64,000 nt of DNA from Clostridia bacterium (GCA_902363595.1 CABJAP010000004.1:233772-297771), one strand, 5' to 3'. Counted from the stretch's first letter, positions 44,191 through 52,497 are shown. Numbers and translations are program-made. Notes: generated by a model not told the origin, from the letters alone.

Positions 44191-45020
44191 AGCGGCAATG
44201 CCAGGTCTGCATGCATCATTGCCTTTTGGCTCCTGGACAGAAGGGCAGATGCGGCGTTAGAAAAAATGAGAACGGAAGGATCCTTTGCGAAACTTACGGA
44301 AAGATAACGGCATTGGCACTGGATCCCATTGAAAAAAAGCCCCTGCGAAGGTTTTATCCGGGCAGTCTGATCCTATCTGTGGGGAGTTATGGCTGCAATT
44401 TGGACTGCCCCTTTTGCCAGAACTACCAGATTGCCCGGCCCGAGTCGGGCAGCTGGGAGCACCGGAGCATCTGTCTGTCGCCCCAGGAACTGATGCAGAA
44501 AGGGATAGAACTGAAAGTCGCCGGAAACATTGGACTGGCCTTTACCTATAATGAACCTTTGGTGGGATTTGAGTATGTCCGGGACACTGCCAAAGCGGCT
44601 CAAGAGGAAGGTTTAAAAACGGTCTGCGTTACCAACGGTTCTGTTTGTAAAGAGATCGCCCAAGAAGTCCTGCCCCATATTGATGCCCTGAATATCGATC
44701 TGAAAGGGTTCACGGAGACCTATTACCGCAAGCTGGGCGGAGATTTGGAAACCGCCAAGGCTTTTATAAAGCAAGCGGCCGCCAGCTGCCACGTGGAGCT
44801 GACGACCTTGATTGTTCCTGGAGAAAATGATTCCCCACAGGAAATGAAAAAACTGGCTTCCTGGGTCGCGTCTGTCGATGCGGAAATCCCGCTCCATGTA
44901 ACCCGCTTCTTTCCCATGCGGAAAATGCGGGATCGGGCTGCAACCGAAATCGAGACCGTTTATCAGCTGGCCGAGGTTGCGAGAACGGAATTAAAAGATG
45001 TTTTTACTGGAAACTGCTAG
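44187..45020 (+). CDS. AmmeMemoRadiSam system radical SAM enzyme
   Basis: A 277-residue radical SAM protein related to pyruvate formate-lyase activating enzymes. The 4Fe-4S motif is CNLDCPFC (Cys70, Cys74, Cys77). An N-terminal cysteine set (CQVCMHHC and RCGV) is typical of this subfamily and may bind a second metal. The FTYNEPLVGFEYVRD segment holds the usual SAM-contact residues. ATGA overlap with the upstream fusion gene indicates coupled translation. Its substrate, possibly a protein, is unknown. The gene end overlaps the convergent DUF368 gene by four bases. Confidence 0.92.
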   Translation: MKRQCQVCMHHCLLAPGQKGRCGVRKNENGRILCETYGKITALALDPIEKKPLRRFYPGSLILSVGSYGCNLDCPFCQNYQIARPESGSWEHRSICLSPQELMQKGIELKVAGNIGLAFTYNEPLVGFEYVRDTAKAAQEEGLKTVCVTNGSVCKEIAQEVLPHIDALNIDLKGFTETYYRKLGGDLETAKAFIKQAAASCHVELTTLIVPGENDSPQEMKKLASWVASVDAEIPLHVTRFFPMRKMRDRAATEIETVYQLAEVARTELKDVFTGNC

Positions 45021-45892
45021 TTTTCTCCCAGTCTGCGCACCAACAGTAGGCCGATTACCAGTGCCGCCAGGCTGACAGCGGCATTGAGCAGAGATAGATC
45101 GGTCTCTGCTTTGGCTGCGTCCGCCAGCATGACGATGGGGGTGGCAGCAATAAGCCCGACGATAGCTGAATAAACATAAGCGGGAATCTTTTCAAAGAGG
45201 AGGTTCACCAGTTTTGCTGTGAAAAAAACTCCCATGACCACTCCTGCGCCTAAGGGTACGATAAAAATCAGCTGCCTGAGGGCAGTTTGCATATCCAAAG
45301 TCACGACGGCTGTAACAAAGGTGCTGGCAATGAAAAGCAGCGGCTTGTAATAACCCAGCGAAGTGAGAATCATGGTTCCGGAAAGCCCCGGGATCACCAG
45401 CGTGGTTGCTGCGATCATACCGATTCCAATCAAGAGAATCACAGCGCGCGGATCTGCAGAAATCAGCGAGCTGCCCCCTCCTGCGGAACCCTTTACAAAT
45501 ACGGGGATCAGGACGACCGCCAGGAACGCAGTGGCTGTGAGACCGTGGGAAACCCTGAGTCTGCCGCTATCCAGGCTGCCCTTCAGTTTTTTCCAAATAA
45601 AAGGCAGCGTTCCAATAATAAAACCAATAAAGAGGGTGTTGGTCGGAAGCGGATGGTGAATAAAAAAGTAATTGATTACCACCGAGAGACAGGCAACGCT
45701 GATAAAGCCGCCGATCCCATAGGGCAGCAGATATAAAAAATTTTTACGGAACTGTTTGAAAAGATTTGCGATAGCATGGATTAGATGCTCGTAAAAACCC
45801 AGGGCAATGGCGATGGTGCCACCGGAAAGCCCTGGTGCGATGGATGCGACGCCGATCAGGACGCCGTAAAAAAACCGTTTGATATAACTCAT
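45017..45892 (-). CDS. DUF368 polyprenyl-phosphate transporter
   Basis: A 291-residue membrane protein with the DUF368 signatures GVASIAPGLSGGTIAIALGFYE near the start and LVIPGLSGTMILTSLGYYKPLL in the second half. Homologues (PopT) recycle undecaprenyl phosphate across the membrane for cell-wall synthesis. I place the start at 45892 (MSYIKRFFYG), preceded by GGGGAGG at a slightly long distance; the open frame reaches 45964. It lies downstream of proA on the same strand, separated by 78 bases. Functional assignment comes from the family, not this sequence. Confidence 0.85.
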   Translation of the reverse strand: MSYIKRFFYGVLIGVASIAPGLSGGTIAIALGFYEHLIHAIANLFKQFRKNFLYLLPYGIGGFISVACLSVVINYFFIHHPLPTNTLFIGFIIGTLPFIWKKLKGSLDSGRLRVSHGLTATAFLAVVLIPVFVKGSAGGGSSLISADPRAVILLIGIGMIAATTLVIPGLSGTMILTSLGYYKPLLFIASTFVTAVVTLDMQTALRQLIFIVPLGAGVVMGVFFTAKLVNLLFEKIPAYVYSAIVGLIAATPIVMLADAAKAETDLSLLNAAVSLAALVIGLLLVRRLGEN

Positions 45893-45970
45893 TTTAATAA
45901 ATGGTCCTCCCCTGAGTCTTGCAAATGAAAAATAAAATCTCTTCTCCCCGTAAATTGTTCTCAAATGGTG

Positions 45971-47248
45971 TTATTTTAAATCTTTAAAGTGGAAGCTGCG
46001 AACGCCGCCGGCATAGTCGGAAACGATCTGGCCGCTGCCAAAGAGTTTGTACTTGTAGGTTACAAGTCCGTCTAGGCCCACAGGCCCTCTGGCATGGAGC
46101 TTGCCGGTACTGATGCCCACCTCCGCGCCGAAGCCATAGCGGAAACCATCGGCAAACCGGGTGGAGCAATTCTGGTAGACCCCGGCAGAGTCCACGTTGG
46201 CCATGAACCTTGCAGCTGTGTCGCTGTTTTCGGTAACAATGCAGTCCGTATGGTGGGAGCCATAGCGGTTGATGTGGTCAATGGCTTCGTCGGCATTGTC
46301 CACTACTTTTATGGACAAAATATAATCCAAATATTCCGTTTCAAAATCCTGATCGTCCGCTGCTTTACAGCCGATCAGGCTGCAGACTGTTTCGTCTCCC
46401 CGATATTCAATAGAGGCGCCGGAAGCCTCCGCCAGCCTGGGCAGGAATTGAGAAGCGATACTGCGATTAACCAGCAGGGTTTCGGCTGCGTTGCAGGCTG
46501 CTACATATTGCGTCTTGGAGTCGATTACGATGGGCACCGCTTTTTCCAAATCCGCATCTTTATCCACATATACGTGGCAAACGCCGTCCGCATGGCCCAT
46601 GACCGGAATTTTGGAATTGGCCATGATGTAGGAAACGAACTGATTGGAGCCTCTGGGAATGATCAAATCGACGGATTCGTGGCATTTGAGCAGTTCGTCA
46701 ATTCCTGCCCGATCTTCGATCAGCAGGGCGAAGCTTTGCGGCAGACCTGCAGTTGTGCCAGCTTTGTAGATGATGTCAAAGAGGATCCGATTGGTATTGC
46801 CTGCCTCGCTTCCGCCCTTTAAGATGGCGCAGTTGCCGCTTTTGATGCACAGGGAGGAAATCTGAACCAGCGCATCGGGCCGGGATTCGAATATGACGCC
46901 GATGACGCCTATGGGGCAGGTGGTTTTGATCAGGGTGAGCCCCTCGTCCAGCTGGCGCTTGAGCAGCTCTTGAAAAAGAGGGTCCTCCATGGCAATTAAA
47001 TCCTTGATGCCGCTGATGCAATCATTGAGTTTGTGTTCGTCGAATTTGAGCCGGTTTTGAATGGGAGCCGGCAGAGCATCCGCCGCTGCTTTTTCCAAAT
47101 CTTTGGCATTGGCAGCAAAGATCGCCTCTTTGTTGGCCGTAAGATCGTCAATTATGGCGTTTAAAGCGCTGTCCCGGATCTGACGGGGCAAGGCCGCCAT
47201 TTTAAAGCTGTCGGCTTTGACATTAGCTGCTAAGGTTTTATAATCCAT
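45971..47248 (-). CDS. proA: Glutamate-5-semialdehyde dehydrogenase
   Basis: A 425-residue gamma-glutamyl phosphate reductase, the second step of proline synthesis. Typical stretches are SRPDALVQISSLCIKSGNCAILKGGSEA, IPRGSNQFVSYI, GHADGVCHVYVDKDADLEKA, and ARGPVGLDGLVTYKY toward the end. The catalytic Cys is in YVAACNAAETLL. The start overlaps the end of the exonuclease gene by 19 bases, so the two are coupled. It is separate from proB-proC (plus strand, 49745 onward), unlike the usual proBA order. A T-box-like element upstream suggests control by uncharged tRNA. Confidence 0.95.
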   Translation of the reverse strand: MDYKTLAANVKADSFKMAALPRQIRDSALNAIIDDLTANKEAIFAANAKDLEKAAADALPAPIQNRLKFDEHKLNDCISGIKDLIAMEDPLFQELLKRQLDEGLTLIKTTCPIGVIGVIFESRPDALVQISSLCIKSGNCAILKGGSEAGNTNRILFDIIYKAGTTAGLPQSFALLIEDRAGIDELLKCHESVDLIIPRGSNQFVSYIMANSKIPVMGHADGVCHVYVDKDADLEKAVPIVIDSKTQYVAACNAAETLLVNRSIASQFLPRLAEASGASIEYRGDETVCSLIGCKAADDQDFETEYLDYILSIKVVDNADEAIDHINRYGSHHTDCIVTENSDTAARFMANVDSAGVYQNCSTRFADGFRYGFGAEVGISTGKLHARGPVGLDGLVTYKYKLFGSGQIVSDYAGGVRSFHFKDLK

Positions 47249-48243
47249 TGGTTCAACATCCTTTCTAAAAATATTTTAACGAAGTGATTAATTTCTAAAT
47301 AATGCTTTTCATGTTGCTGCTCCAAAATCAGAAAGCCTTCCTGACAGCCGGGATATTTCTCAAAGATACTCAGGTCCAATTTCATGGCCTTCAAATCCAC
47401 AAGAACAAGACCAGCTTGTTTTATAAGGCGCACTGAGACTGAAAAAATGCCGTTCTGTCGGCTGAAATCCGCATAACAGGGGACCTCTCCCCATTCAAAG
47501 CATTTGTAGTCCCAGCCGGGCTGTCGCTGGCTGCCGGAAATCTTCAGCTGGTTTCCGGAAAAGGCAATCTGTTCGACGATCAGGCCGGGCTGCCCCGGTA
47601 CATCTGGCTTCACGGGAAATCCCATGTGGAACATCGCTTTGTGAACGTCCGCTTTTTCCAAAACCGCCAAAAGACGGTAGAGCTGGAGAATATCATCGTG
47701 ATTGTGAAGCAGTATTTTTTCTTTTACGAACGGATCCTTCTGCGAAAGGTATTGGTAGTAAAGCTCTACGCTTTCCGCTCCGGAAATCTCGTCTTTTCTA
47801 TGATCCCATAAACCAAGGAAATTTTCCACTGTTTTTTGCTTGAGATTGGGCAGAAACTTTCGCACCGGGCTGTAGATTTTGACCAGAAGATAGAGGTCCA
47901 GGTTGAATGGCAGCTGGGGCGCCGGCCTGCCGGCGCGGCCTTTTATGAAAGGGACGTCGAAATGCTTTCCATTATAGGTCAGCAAAAAATCTGTTTCGCT
48001 GACGGCCGAAAGATAGGCCTGAAGCGTTTCTTTTTCCTGGGAAAGATCTTCGGCAAAGAACTGCTGCACCTGAAGCATTCCGTCTTCTACTGTCAAAAGC
48101 CCGCCGAGAACAAAGCGGCTCCGCTGCGGACTGAGTCCAGTCGTTTCAATATCAACGACCCCCAGCCGCATTCCATCGAAATAGAGGTCGAAGGCCTTGG
48201 ATGCGTATAAAGGATATGCAATTTTGTCCGTAATATATTCCAT
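47230..48243 (-). CDS. RNase H-like (YprB-type) exonuclease domain protein
   Basis: A 337-residue protein with a DEDD-type nuclease core: VVDIETTGLS (Asp, Glu) near residue 30, LLTYNGKHFDVPFIKGR (Asp) near residue 95, and HNHDDILQLYRLL (His, Asp) near residue 175. The last 150 residues do not resemble anything I recognise. The start at 48243 has AAGGAG just upstream; the frame opens at 48261. It heads a three-gene minus-strand operon with proA and the DUF368 gene and lies directly behind the T-box-like leader. Role in nucleic acid turnover is inferred from the domain only. Confidence 0.82.
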   Translation of the reverse strand: MEYITDKIAYPLYASKAFDLYFDGMRLGVVDIETTGLSPQRSRFVLGGLLTVEDGMLQVQQFFAEDLSQEKETLQAYLSAVSETDFLLTYNGKHFDVPFIKGRAGRPAPQLPFNLDLYLLVKIYSPVRKFLPNLKQKTVENFLGLWDHRKDEISGAESVELYYQYLSQKDPFVKEKILLHNHDDILQLYRLLAVLEKADVHKAMFHMGFPVKPDVPGQPGLIVEQIAFSGNQLKISGSQRQPGWDYKCFEWGEVPCYADFSRQNGIFSVSVRLIKQAGLVLVDLKAMKLDLSIFEKYPGCQEGFLILEQQHEKHYLEINHFVKIFLERMLNQWIIKP

Positions 48244-48261
48244 ATTGTCTCCTTGTATCAT

Positions 48262-48360
48262 CTTTTACCAACGCAACGGATCCGGTCTGGATAAAACCGG
48301 TGCGCTCGTGGTTCCACCCATTTCCCCGCTTTTCTGCTGCTGGACCTCTCACCTTGCTGC
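48262..48360 (-). promoter_or_regulatory. T-box-like leader element upstream of the proA operon
   Basis: On the minus strand TGGGTGGAACCACG (48320 down to 48307) matches the 14-base T-box consensus at 12 positions. It is preceded by a GGTGAGAGGTCC segment and followed by a CCGG-type hairpin (CCGGT...ACCGG). No long U run follows, so a transcriptional terminator is not obvious. T-boxes sense uncharged tRNA, and proline genes in Bacillus are controlled by tRNA-Pro T-boxes, which fits proA here. I could not identify the specifier codon. Confidence 0.6.
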
Positions 48361-48469
48361 CTGCAGTAACTTTGATCTTAGTCAAAGGTCTGCTAAGCCT
48401 GGGGCCTCTCAGGGCCGCAAAGCAAAAGGAGCGCTGAAGCGGAGTCACGTGCCGCAGGTGCAGGATGCC

Positions 48470-48672
48470 GGTTTGCATCCTTACGGCAACGCCGTACCAA
48501 TCTGATGCGGACATTATAATATGCGAGCGCAGTCGAGCATATTTCAAGGTTTGCATCCCTACGGCAACGCCGTACCAATCTGATGCGGACATTATAATAT
48601 GCGAGCGCAGTCGAGCATATTTCAAGGTTTGCATCCTTACGGCAACGCCGTACCAATCTGATGCAAACATTA
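48470..48672. repeat. 78-bp direct repeats (2.6 units) in the proA operon leader
   Basis: Units start at 48470, 48548 and 48626 (the last partial) with a period of exactly 78. Each full unit carries two hairpins: GTTTGCATC with GATGC(G/A)(G/A)AC around TACGGC-AAC-GCCGTA, and AATATGC with GCATATT. On the minus strand each unit also has a TATAATG box at its edge. The whole lies between a terminator-like hairpin and the T-box element. Confidence 0.85.
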
Positions 48673-48692
48673 TACCACAAATTCCCCTCTCC

Positions 48693-48784
48693 AAAAAACA
48701 AAACAGACTGCAGGGGAGCAGTCTGTTTTGTTCAAAAGGGGTATTGGGATTAGAGATTAATGAGGTTATCAGGGGGATAACCAC
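48693..48784 (-). ncRNA. Candidate short RNA or attenuated leader, minus strand
   Basis: A promoter at 48791-48819 would start transcription near 48784. The RNA has a GGTTATC-CCCCT-GATAACC-type hairpin and ends in a 15-bp perfect terminator stem (48697-48711 with 48718-48732, six-base loop) followed by a T run on the minus strand. No open frame of meaningful length lies between. It may be a small RNA or a prematurely ended leader of the proA operon. Confidence 0.5.
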
Positions 48785-48790
48785 AATTTG

Positions 48791-48819
48791 ATTATAGCGG
48801 GTCATGTCAAAAAAATCAA
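48791..48819 (-). promoter_or_regulatory. Minus-strand promoter upstream of the short RNA
   Basis: TTGATT (48819-48814), 17-base spacer and TATAAT (48796-48791), read on the minus strand. Confidence 0.6.
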
Positions 48820-49003
48820 GGGGTTGTCTAAAAATTTTAGAAAAAAGAAAAAAAGCAAAGAATTTGTCGGATTTTTTTGCTATAAATTGGTATTTTTGAA
48901 CTATATAATAGATACGAGGATGAAAACCGTTTCAACCTCACTTTAACCTTGTAAGCCCGTGAGGGATAAATGAATATCTATTTATATTAAGGAGGATGTA
49001 CAC

Positions 49004-49264
49004 GTGGAAGTTTTAAAAGTATCAGCGAAATCAAATCCGAATTCGGTGGCAGGAGCACTCGCAGGAGTATTGAGAGAAAAGGGCGGAGCGGAAATCCAGG
49101 CTATCGGTGCCGGAGCGCTCAATCAGGCGGTGAAGGCCATCGCTATTGCAAGAGGGTTTGTTGCACCAAGCGGTATCGATCTGGTGACCGTGCCGGCGTT
49201 TACGGATATAGAGATAGATGGAGAAGAACGGACGGCAATCAAGCTGATCGTGGAGCCGAGATAA
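49004..49264 (+). CDS. spoVS: Stage V sporulation protein S
   Basis: An 86-residue SpoVS, an Alba-like small protein needed for later sporulation stages in Bacillus and also found in some non-spore-formers. The sequence (MEVLKVSAKSNPNSVAGALA; AIGAGALNQAVKAIAIARG; SGIDLVTVPAFTDIEIDGEERTAIKL) is very close to the family. AAGGAGG precedes the start. A TATAAT box lies at 48904-48909, but no clear sporulation-sigma promoter could be fixed. A terminator follows. Confidence 0.96.
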   Translation: MEVLKVSAKSNPNSVAGALAGVLREKGGAEIQAIGAGALNQAVKAIAIARGFVAPSGIDLVTVPAFTDIEIDGEERTAIKLIVEPR

Positions 49265-49297
49265 TCATAAGCCTGCATGAAGCGTAAAAAATAATGT

Positions 49298-49343
49298 AAA
49301 GCGGAACTTGAATCTACATAGGAGTCAGATGGTTCCGCTTTTT
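49298..49343 (+). terminator. Terminator after spoVS
   Basis: AAAGCGGAAC (49298-49307) pairs with GTTCCGCTTT (49332-49341) followed by TTC; the loop is 24 bases. Confidence 0.75.
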
Positions 49344-49358
49344 CTATTAAAAGTAGTA

Positions 49359-49500
49359 GGAAAGATCGATTTTATCGATCTTTCCAAAATCTCGGCGCCT
49401 GCTGCGCATCGCGCATCCAGCAACTCTACAATGCTGGACAATAGAAAAATGGGTAACTTTGCGAAAAGATCACAAATTTTTTCGCAAAGTTACCCATTTT
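49359..49500. repeat. Cluster of perfect inverted repeats between spoVS and proB
   Basis: Three hairpins in 142 bases. GGAAAGATCGAT-TTT-ATCGATCTTTCC (49359-49385) is perfect. CCAGCA pairs with TGCTGG near 49418-49438. A 22-bp perfect inverted repeat, left arm 49446-49467 and right arm 49479-49500 (core GGGTAACTTTGCG), has an 11-base loop. No gene lies here and the T/A ends do not resemble ordinary terminators. The rest of the gap to 49678 shows nothing further. Confidence 0.7.
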
Positions 49501-49678
49501 GATAGAAGCCCCGCCGACCCCACTCAACTCAACCCACGGCCCCATCCAATCAGAAGCCTGCAACCAAGAGCGGCATCACACCCAGACTGCCGCCGCGTCA
49601 ATCCATACCAATCCGCACCAATCCTCCGAACGATTCCAAGGATTCCACGGATACAGACCAAATTCTGCCCTGTGAACC

Positions 49679-49707
49679 TTGCGGATGCGCCCATTTTGTC
49701 GTATACT
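49679..49707 (+). promoter_or_regulatory. Promoter of proB-proC
   Basis: TTGCGG (49679-49684), 17-base spacer and TATACT (49702-49707), 38 bases before the proB start. Confidence 0.6.
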
Positions 49708-49744
49708 TATACGGTCATATAAATAAAGAAAGAGGCGATGAAAT

Positions 49745-50542
49745 ATGAATCCGATCAGCGATTTAATCAAGGAGAGCCGGAAAATTGTCATCAAGATCGG
49801 AAGCAATGTGCTTTCCGATGACAACGGAGCGGTAAACCGGGAGGTTCTCCATAATATTGTAGAACAAGTCAGCAATCTCATAGAACATCACAAACAAGTC
49901 ATCATGGTTTCCTCCGGAGCGGGAATCTGCGGAGTAGGCGCCATCAACAAATGGAGCCGGCGGGGAGACATGAACTACAAGCAAGCTCTCTGCGCCATCG
50001 GCCAAGTTGAGCTGATGATGGCCTATAAAGAATATTTCAGCGACTACGGCATTCACGTGGGACAGATTCTGCTGACCAGGGAGGACTTTCTCGACCCCCA
50101 CAGGACGCTCAACATACGCAACGCCCTGTTCACCCTGGTGGACGAAGGCGTGGTTCCCATCATCAACGAAAATGACAGCGTCAGCGTCGATGAAATTAAA
50201 ATCGGCGATAACGATACCCTTGGCGCCCATGCCGCAAAACTCTGGAACGCGGACGCGCTCATCGTCCTCAGCGACATTAACGGCGTCTACGACAAAGACC
50301 CCAAGGCAGAGGCCGATGCCAGGCTGATCGAAGAAGTGCCGGATATCGACCGCCTGCTTGCGGACATCGATATCGGAGAAAAGAGCAGTTTCGGAACCGG
50401 CGGCATCGCCACCAAGATCGAGGCGGCCAGACTGGTCAACCAATACGGGATCGCCATGATCCTTTTAAACGGAAAAAAGCCGGATATCATCAACAAAGCA
50501 TGGAATGGCAAAGAAACGGGAACAGTATTTTCGGGGAGGTAG
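49745..50542 (+). CDS. proB: Glutamate 5-kinase (no PUA domain)
   Basis: A 265-residue amino acid kinase that phosphorylates glutamate in the first step of proline synthesis. The start KIVIKIGSNVLS, MVSSGAGICGVG, NENDSVSVDEIKIGDNDTLGAHAA and KSSFGTGGIATKIEAARL are family hallmarks. At 265 residues it lacks the C-terminal PUA domain of the longer enzymes. It is followed within five bases by proC, and a promoter lies just upstream with no T-box seen in the short leader. Confidence 0.95.
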   Translation: MNPISDLIKESRKIVIKIGSNVLSDDNGAVNREVLHNIVEQVSNLIEHHKQVIMVSSGAGICGVGAINKWSRRGDMNYKQALCAIGQVELMMAYKEYFSDYGIHVGQILLTREDFLDPHRTLNIRNALFTLVDEGVVPIINENDSVSVDEIKIGDNDTLGAHAAKLWNADALIVLSDINGVYDKDPKAEADARLIEEVPDIDRLLADIDIGEKSSFGTGGIATKIEAARLVNQYGIAMILLNGKKPDIINKAWNGKETGTVFSGR

Positions 50543-50546
50543 AAGA

Positions 50547-51350
50547 ATGAAGATTGGATTTATCGGCGCAGGCAATATGGGCGGAGCTATTTTAAAAGGT
50601 TATGCAAAAACCGCTGCCCAAAACGGCGATCAGATATTGGTTTTTGATATAAATGAAGAAAAAAGAACGGCTTTGGAACAGCAAATCCCGGTAGTCTCAG
50701 CGTGCAGCTCGGAAAAAGAGCTGGCCCGCAGCAGCGACGTGATTCTTTTAGGAGTAAAGCCCAATATGTTTGAAACGCTTCTGCCCCAGATCGCAGAGGA
50801 ATGTACCAGTGAAAAAGTGATCGTTTCCATGGCAGCTGGTGTCAGCATCGGCTTTATCCAAAGCTATCTGGGCAGTGAGCAAAGGATCATCCGCATTATG
50901 CCCAACACACCGGCTCAGGTAAGCGAGTCCATGGTGGCGGTCTGCAGGAACCAGCATGTGGACGATCAAACTTTCCGCCAGGTATTCGGCATCTTTGAGG
51001 CCATCGGCAGAGCCGAAGAAGTAGATGAAGCTTTGATCCACTGTGTCATCGGCGTCAGCGGAAGCAGCCCTGCATATACGTATATGTACATAGATGCGCT
51101 TATACAGGCGGCCGTTGACTATGGCATGGATGAGGAAAAGGCAAAAGTTTTTGCGGCCCAGTCAGTCCTGGGAGCCGCTAAGATGGTTCTGGAAACTGAT
51201 ATCAGCCCGGAGCAGCTGCGCATCAATGTATGTTCGCCGGGAGGCACCACCATCGAAGCCGTGAACAAATTGATGGAAAACGGCTTTATGGATCATGTAA
51301 AGGAAGGCTTTGCGGCAGCAGTAGAAAAATCCAAAGCAATGACAAAATAG
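50547..51350 (+). CDS. proC: Pyrroline-5-carboxylate reductase
   Basis: A 267-residue enzyme that reduces pyrroline-5-carboxylate to proline with NAD(P)H. The Rossmann start KIGFIGAGNMGGAILKGY, the middle RIMPNTPAQVSESMVAVCRN and the C-terminal RINVCSPGGTTIEAVNKL are diagnostic. GGGGAGG precedes the ATG at 50547; the frame opens earlier inside proB at 50505. It could also serve hydroxyproline or ornithine catabolism through the same intermediate. A Nudix gene follows after nine bases. Confidence 0.95.
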   Translation: MKIGFIGAGNMGGAILKGYAKTAAQNGDQILVFDINEEKRTALEQQIPVVSACSSEKELARSSDVILLGVKPNMFETLLPQIAEECTSEKVIVSMAAGVSIGFIQSYLGSEQRIIRIMPNTPAQVSESMVAVCRNQHVDDQTFRQVFGIFEAIGRAEEVDEALIHCVIGVSGSSPAYTYMYIDALIQAAVDYGMDEEKAKVFAAQSVLGAAKMVLETDISPEQLRINVCSPGGTTIEAVNKLMENGFMDHVKEGFAAAVEKSKAMTK

Positions 51351-51359
51351 GAGGAAAAC

Positions 51360-51899
51360 ATGGTCTTTGAAGAAAAGAAAATCAGCAGCGAACGCATTTA
51401 CGAAGGCGCCATACTCAACCTGAGGAAAGATACGGTTACAGCGCCCAAAGGCAAGGCTTACCGGGAAATCGTCGAACACAATGGGGCAGTCGCCATCGTT
51501 CCCATTACAAATGACGGAAAGCTGGTCATGGTAAAACAATTTCGTTATCCCACGGGAAAGGTCATTCTAGAGATTCCTGCAGGCAAAATCGACCAGGGTG
51601 AGACCGACCCGCTCCTGACCGCAAAGCGTGAACTAAAAGAAGAGACCGGGTATACCGCGCAAAACCTTCATTATCTGGGAAAACTCAATCCCAGCGTAGC
51701 ATATACGGAGGAAGTCATTCATTTATACGCTGCTACCGGCCTGACCCCGGGCGAAACCAGTTTTGACGATGACGAAGCCCTGGATATTGTGGAATACGAC
51801 TTTCAAGAAGCCTATCAAATGGCAGCTTCCGGCAAGCTGGTGGATGCGAAAACCATCGCCGCCATCTTTATGGCGAAAGAACAATTGGATATAAAATAG
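51360..51899 (+). CDS. Nudix hydrolase, ADP-ribose pyrophosphatase type
   Basis: A 179-residue Nudix protein similar to bacterial ADP-ribose pyrophosphatases, which split ADP-ribose and related compounds. The IPAGKIDQGETDPLLTAKRE segment with the following LKEETGY forms the Nudix box; by my count the stretch before Arg-Glu is one residue longer than the strict pattern. AGGAGG precedes the start. It is last in the proB-proC operon, and its end overlaps the convergent spoIIM gene by 32 bases. Such a gene next to xerD and spoIIM is a common clostridial arrangement. Confidence 0.9.
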   Translation: MVFEEKKISSERIYEGAILNLRKDTVTAPKGKAYREIVEHNGAVAIVPITNDGKLVMVKQFRYPTGKVILEIPAGKIDQGETDPLLTAKRELKEETGYTAQNLHYLGKLNPSVAYTEEVIHLYAATGLTPGETSFDDDEALDIVEYDFQEAYQMAASGKLVDAKTIAAIFMAKEQLDIK

Positions 51900-52497
51900 C
51901 TTCCAGCCCGCAGGCCAGTCCGATGGCCAGACACAAAAACATCATAACCAAAATATAAGAGCCTGAGAAATCTTTCAGGTTCTTTTTTGACGCCATATGC
52001 CTGGACCGCAGAGAATAAAGTCCGTAATTAACCGCCGCGGCTGCAGCCAAAATAAAGGCCGGGATCAAAATCAGATTTTGAGGAACCAGAGAAGTAAGGA
52101 TCATCAGCATGCCTTTATCCTTCAACGTTTCAATGATCAGACCAGTACAAAACCCCAAGGCCATACCTTGATAGGTAATCGCAGCCAGAGCAGCGGGAAA
52201 TCCCAGCGCAGAAAGGCCAGCTAGAAATATGATCAACAGCAGCTGCAGATTGCTCGTCAGGGAAGAAAAAAATGGATTGGGATAATCCACATTGCTGCCT
52301 TCCATATACAAGTATTGCTTCAAATAACCGGCCAGACTGGTTTTTTCATCAAAAGCCATGGTCAGTTCCAAGAAAATACCGGTGGATATACCAGTCAGAA
52401 AAAAGAACGCACAAATCAGGAGTACCTTTTTGCTGCCAAAAGCCACAGATACGGCCTGATTTAAGGTATATCGTTTATTTATTTGAACCCTTTTCAT
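51868..52497 (-). CDS. spoIIM: Stage II sporulation protein M
   Basis: A 209-residue membrane protein of the SpoIIM family. With SpoIID and SpoIIP it drives engulfment in spore-formers. About five hydrophobic helices are visible, with the conserved FLAGLSALGFPAALAAITYQGMALGF central segment. AGGAGG lies eight bases before the ATG. It is divergent from xerD and convergent with the Nudix gene. With spoVS it supports a spore-forming lineage. Confidence 0.92.
   Translation of the reverse strand: MKRVQINKRYTLNQAVSVAFGSKKVLLICAFFFLTGISTGIFLELTMAFDEKTSLAGYLKQYLYMEGSNVDYPNPFFSSLTSNLQLLLIIFLAGLSALGFPAALAAITYQGMALGFCTGLIIETLKDKGMLMILTSLVPQNLILIPAFILAAAAAVNYGLYSLRSRHMASKKNLKDFSGSYILVMMFLCLAIGLACGLEAILYPIVLSP

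Noticed and set aside
48470..48672. CRISPR array
   Set aside because: The units are contiguous near-identical 78-bp copies with no unique spacers and no cas genes.
48465..48791. Open frames on both strands across the 78-bp repeats
   Set aside because: The frame is open only because the unit length is a multiple of three; the product would be a simple 26-residue repeat without a start context.
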